Origin: Deltaproteobacteria bacterium
Lineage (GTDB): Bacteria; Desulfobacterota; Desulfobacteria; Desulfobacterales; ETH-SRB1
Direction: 5' to 3'
Assembly (NCBI GenBank): GCA_019314185.1
Contig: JAFCZU010000026.1
Location: 1 to 16,225, forward strand
DNA: 16,225 nucleotides
Numbering within the stretch: the first letter of the stretch is position 1; every line of letters starts with the position of its first letter. The position numbers and the translations under genes are program-made. Below the pieces are notes generated by a model. The model made no database searches. It was given only the letters and a program-made list of their open reading frames with translations, and was not told the DNA's origin. Positions 13,833 to 16,225 of the stretch are shown here, one piece after another.

Positions 13833-15098
13833 GTGAACAACTCAGAAATACATCCTGACAGGGAGAACAATACTCTTACCAGAGAAGCCGGACAGATTGA
13901 GCGGGTAGCCCTTTATGCGTTACTCATTAACGTTATGCTCACAGCAATCAAAGGTGTACTCGCATGTTTTTCGGGCAGCCTGGCTGTTGCCGCAAGCGCT
14001 ATCGACTCTGCAACCGATTCCGTTGCTTCTCTCACTATATTAGGCGGCCTGAAATTATCGACCCGCAAAAGTCCCACGTTTCCGTATGGATTGTACAAAA
14101 TTGAAAATGTAATCTCGGTGATTTTGGCGATGTTCATTTTTTTTGCAGGATATGAAATCATCCGTAACATCCTCTCATCAGGTGCAAAGCCGCCAACTAT
14201 TACGTTGGGGCTTATTGGCTGGTTATCAGCGGGAATATTGATTACGTTTTTGTTTGGGCAGTATGCGATTGCTGTCGGCAAGCGCACGAAGTCACCTACC
14301 TTGATTGCCGAGGGCCGCCATCGTCAGGTTGATGTACTCTCTTCACTCGTGGTGCTGTTGGCTGTAGGACTTCACTATTTTGGATTGGATATAGATTTTT
14401 TTGGGATAACCATAGATCACATTGCAGCCGGACTGGTACTTGTTTTTATCGGCTATGCCGGATGGGAAATACTTTCCGACGGAATGCGCGTACTCCTTGA
14501 CGCCTCCCTTGATCCTGAAACACTGGGCCAGATACGAAAAATTATCGAGTCACAGCCAATGGTAACAGAGATTCGACGGCTGGCAGGCCGGAATGCAGGC
14601 CGTTACCGCTTCCTGGAAACAGAGATGGTTTTGCGTACCGGCGATCTGAAAAAAGCACACGCAATCAGTCAACATATCGAAGCGGACATTAGAAAACAGA
14701 TACCTCTCGTAGAGCGGGTGGTGATTCACTATGAGCCTCAGGTGCGTGAGTATCTGCGTATCGCAGTGCCGCTTGCAGACAGTGTGGAACAGATTAGCGC
14801 TCATTTCGGCGAAGCGCCTTATTTTGCAGTGGTACTCTTGCGTTTGGCTGACGGGAACATTGAACAGCAGGAGATACTAACCAATCCGCATACTAAGGTT
14901 CCTAAGGCCAAAGGAATTTGCGTGGCCGAGTGGCTGCTTGAGCATAAAGTAGACGTGGTAATAGTAAAACAGGATTTACATAAAAAAGGGCCGGCATACG
15001 TTTTTGCTGATGCCGGAGTAGAGTTGCAGGTATCTACGGCCGGCCGGTTGAGTGAAGTGATTGACTTCTTCAGGAATCAAGTGGTCAGCAGTCAGTAA
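13833..15098 (+). CDS. CDF metal cation transporter fused to a NifX-like domain
   Basis: A 421-residue protein starting at GTG 13833, preceded by AAGGTGAT. The cation diffusion facilitator part covers about 20-305: six membrane segments, with metal site A formed by AIDSATDS (Asp58, Asp62) and RHRQVD (His163, Asp167). This DxxxD/HxxxD set is the one seen in FieF/YiiP-type Zn/Fe/Cd exporters. A cytoplasmic CDF C-terminal domain follows (about 225-302). The rest (308-415) is a NifX/NifB-type domain: YLRIAVPLAD, ISAHFGEAPYFAVV, VDVVIVKQDLHKKGPAYVFADAG. Such fusions occur in anaerobes; the domain may sense or deliver the exported metal or cluster (inference). It is the last gene of the ferredoxin unit and converges with the NicO-type gene. 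Confidence 0.9.
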   Translation: MNNSEIHPDRENNTLTREAGQIERVALYALLINVMLTAIKGVLACFSGSLAVAASAIDSATDSVASLTILGGLKLSTRKSPTFPYGLYKIENVISVILAMFIFFAGYEIIRNILSSGAKPPTITLGLIGWLSAGILITFLFGQYAIAVGKRTKSPTLIAEGRHRQVDVLSSLVVLLAVGLHYFGLDIDFFGITIDHIAAGLVLVFIGYAGWEILSDGMRVLLDASLDPETLGQIRKIIESQPMVTEIRRLAGRNAGRYRFLETEMVLRTGDLKKAHAISQHIEADIRKQIPLVERVVIHYEPQVREYLRIAVPLADSVEQISAHFGEAPYFAVVLLRLADGNIEQQEILTNPHTKVPKAKGICVAEWLLEHKVDVVIVKQDLHKKGPAYVFADAGVELQVSTAGRLSEVIDFFRNQVVSSQ

Positions 15099-15105
15099 AA
15101 CATAT

Positions 15106-15132
15106 AAGAGCAGTCAGAAAAACGCTGCTCTT
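15106..15132. terminator. Probable bidirectional terminator between convergent genes
   Basis: AAGAGCAG (15106-15113) pairs perfectly with CTGCTCTT (15125-15132) around an 11-base loop. It lies just after the CDF stop and before the end of the minus-strand NicO-type gene. Neither side has an ideal T-run: GCAAAAAAAA follows on the plus strand and ATATGTTTT on the minus strand. It is placed where a shared terminator would be expected. Confidence 0.5.
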
Positions 15133-15194
15133 GCAAAAAAAATCATTTGTGAGCAAGGAAATAAAAATATTTTTTGAGAGATTTACATATTCAA

Positions 15195-16106
15195 TCAAAT
15201 AATGGCGGTCAAAAATAACAATCCCAGGCATGTGATCATCAGGCCGGCGATTGTTTCAATCAAATGCTCAAGTCTAATTACCAGGCCGCCATTTCCGGCC
15301 ACCATTCCAAGTGAGGCGCTTTTGCCTAATGTGGCTATTACTACTACGCATGTGATGGTAATGGCCATACCGAGGGAAAAGGTAACCCCAAGCATGATAC
15401 CCAATCCAACCAGATTCATGGATAGAGCAAACAGCATGACCATAACTACCCCAGGGCATGGGACCATACCGACTACCAATGCGGATAACAAAGGACTATT
15501 GAGATACCGTTTATCGCTCTTATCCAAAGATGGGGGGCTGCTTTTTGCATTTTTTATCCATCTGTAAATGCTTTTGATCAGAATACCCAAACCCAGGCAG
15601 GTAATCAGGCTGAAGCTGATGATTTGGGTAACGCGGGTCACATCTTCCAATGTTCCTGTAATACTTTTTTGCAAAATGATGCGTATGATCAGCACAAACA
15701 GGATTCCCGATAAGCCGTGAAACAGGGCAATAAAATTGCCAAAAAGTATTCCACGGAATAATCCTGGACGTTGAGACAGAATGTACGATATGGCAAATAG
15801 TTTGCCATGCCCTGGACCTGCCGCATGGATTAACCCATAGGCAAAGGCCACTATCAACAAAAAAGCCAAAGGCTTCAGGCTGTTGCTTTCTTTGGCTTCG
15901 CGCATCAGGTCTGCCATTTTCTGATTGAGTTGGCTTTGCCAGAAAGCGATCATAGACAGAAACCGATTGCCGGCAGCAGGATGCGTCGTAATACGATGGG
16001 CTTCTGATCTATGTTTGGCGGTAAACGGGTTTTGTGCGAAGACCGGCCGCGGTATAACTGCTATGTAAACAGTTAAAAGGCCAAGCAATAAAAATGTAAT
16101 TTTCAT
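15195..16106 (-). CDS. NicO/RcnA-type nickel/cobalt permease
   Basis: A 303-residue membrane protein. The first 24 residues look like a signal or membrane segment ending VFAQ. The family core is present: GLIHAAGPGHGKLFAISYI (His94, GPGHGK at 97-102), GNFIALFHGLSG (His130) and VVGMVPCPGVVMVMLFA near 211-226, then SLGMAITI. About six membrane segments are visible, and the His-rich loop of E. coli RcnA is absent. Members move Ni2+ or Co2+ across the inner membrane, some as importers and some as exporters; direction cannot be read from sequence. Its ATG overlaps the stop of the upstream minus-strand gene by four bases, so the two are coupled. Nickel supply would suit hydrogenase or CO dehydrogenase, not seen here. 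Confidence 0.87.
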   Translation of the reverse strand: MKITFLLLGLLTVYIAVIPRPVFAQNPFTAKHRSEAHRITTHPAAGNRFLSMIAFWQSQLNQKMADLMREAKESNSLKPLAFLLIVAFAYGLIHAAGPGHGKLFAISYILSQRPGLFRGILFGNFIALFHGLSGILFVLIIRIILQKSITGTLEDVTRVTQIISFSLITCLGLGILIKSIYRWIKNAKSSPPSLDKSDKRYLNSPLLSALVVGMVPCPGVVMVMLFALSMNLVGLGIMLGVTFSLGMAITITCVVVIATLGKSASLGMVAGNGGLVIRLEHLIETIAGLMITCLGLLFLTAII

Positions 16107-16225
16107 GATTTTAACCTGAATTTCAGAAATAGCGCCCAGGGATTGAGCATATCAAAATAAATTGAGGTGGATTTGTCTTCTTTAATGGAGCTTTCAATCA
16201 CAAATCGATCTCCATTCTCAACAAA
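16103..16225 (-). CDS. C-terminal part of a gene coupled to the nickel permease (partial)
   Basis: On the minus strand the frame is open from the window edge (16225) to TGA at 16103-16105, giving the last 40 residues, which include GDRFVIESSIKED and MLNPWALFLKF. It overlaps the start of the NicO-type gene by four bases (ATGA). DUF1007-type periplasmic proteins often precede NicO-type genes and this could be one, but the visible tail is too short to confirm it. Confidence 0.6.
   Translation of the reverse strand, partial: FVENGDRFVIESSIKEDKSTSIYFDMLNPWALFLKFRLKS

Overview
The window looks like a chromosomal stretch from an anaerobic, AT-rich member of the Desulfobacterota, most likely a sulfate reducer close to Desulfobacterales. 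The basis is inference: tandem FeoA genes before FeoB, a sigma54-controlled NifX-like/DUF89/DUF5320/ferredoxin cluster of the kind seen in anaerobes, paired CNNM/CorC genes, and many short palindromic intergenic repeats. I see no tRNA, rRNA, CRISPR array or intact transposase.

Layout. (1) 1-3256: the tail of an unrecognised protein overlaps a HAD-family phosphatase-like gene. A 290-bp block of nested inverted repeats follows, then a 597-residue protein with a divergent DUF89-like core. (2) 3277-5700: short heptamer repeats, then two translationally coupled CNNM/CorC-type (DUF21-CBS) membrane proteins. (3) 5701-9556: a ferrous-iron module made of a DtxR-type regulator overlapping feoA1, a repeat-filled gap, feoA2-feoB, and a 27-codon ORF with a strong ribosome binding site. 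(4) 9636-15098: a PAS-AAA-HTH sigma54 activator followed by a well-formed enhancer/promoter region (two GGTAGCGATTRTGCTACY-like dyads, a possible IHF site and a -24/-12 promoter). This precedes a NifX-like protein, a canonical DUF89 protein, a zinc-ribbon mini-protein and a DUF5320 protein. After a strong hairpin and a 143-bp MITE with 5-bp target duplication come a 2[4Fe-4S] ferredoxin and a CDF metal transporter fused to a NifX-like domain. (5) 15106-16225: a probable bidirectional terminator, then on the minus strand a NicO/RcnA-type nickel/cobalt permease coupled to the end of an upstream gene.

How it fits together. Much of the window concerns metal ions: Fe(II) uptake, CNNM/CorC export, CDF efflux, Ni/Co transport, and NifX-like and ferredoxin proteins that handle metal clusters. 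The sigma54 cluster resembles the orange-protein (ORP) system of Desulfovibrio in having an adjacent sigma54 activator and a NifX-like protein, but the Mrp/MinD-type ATPases of ORP are not in this window. The least described items are the divergent DUF89-like protein, the sigma54 control region, the CDF-NifX fusion in its operon context, and the MITE.
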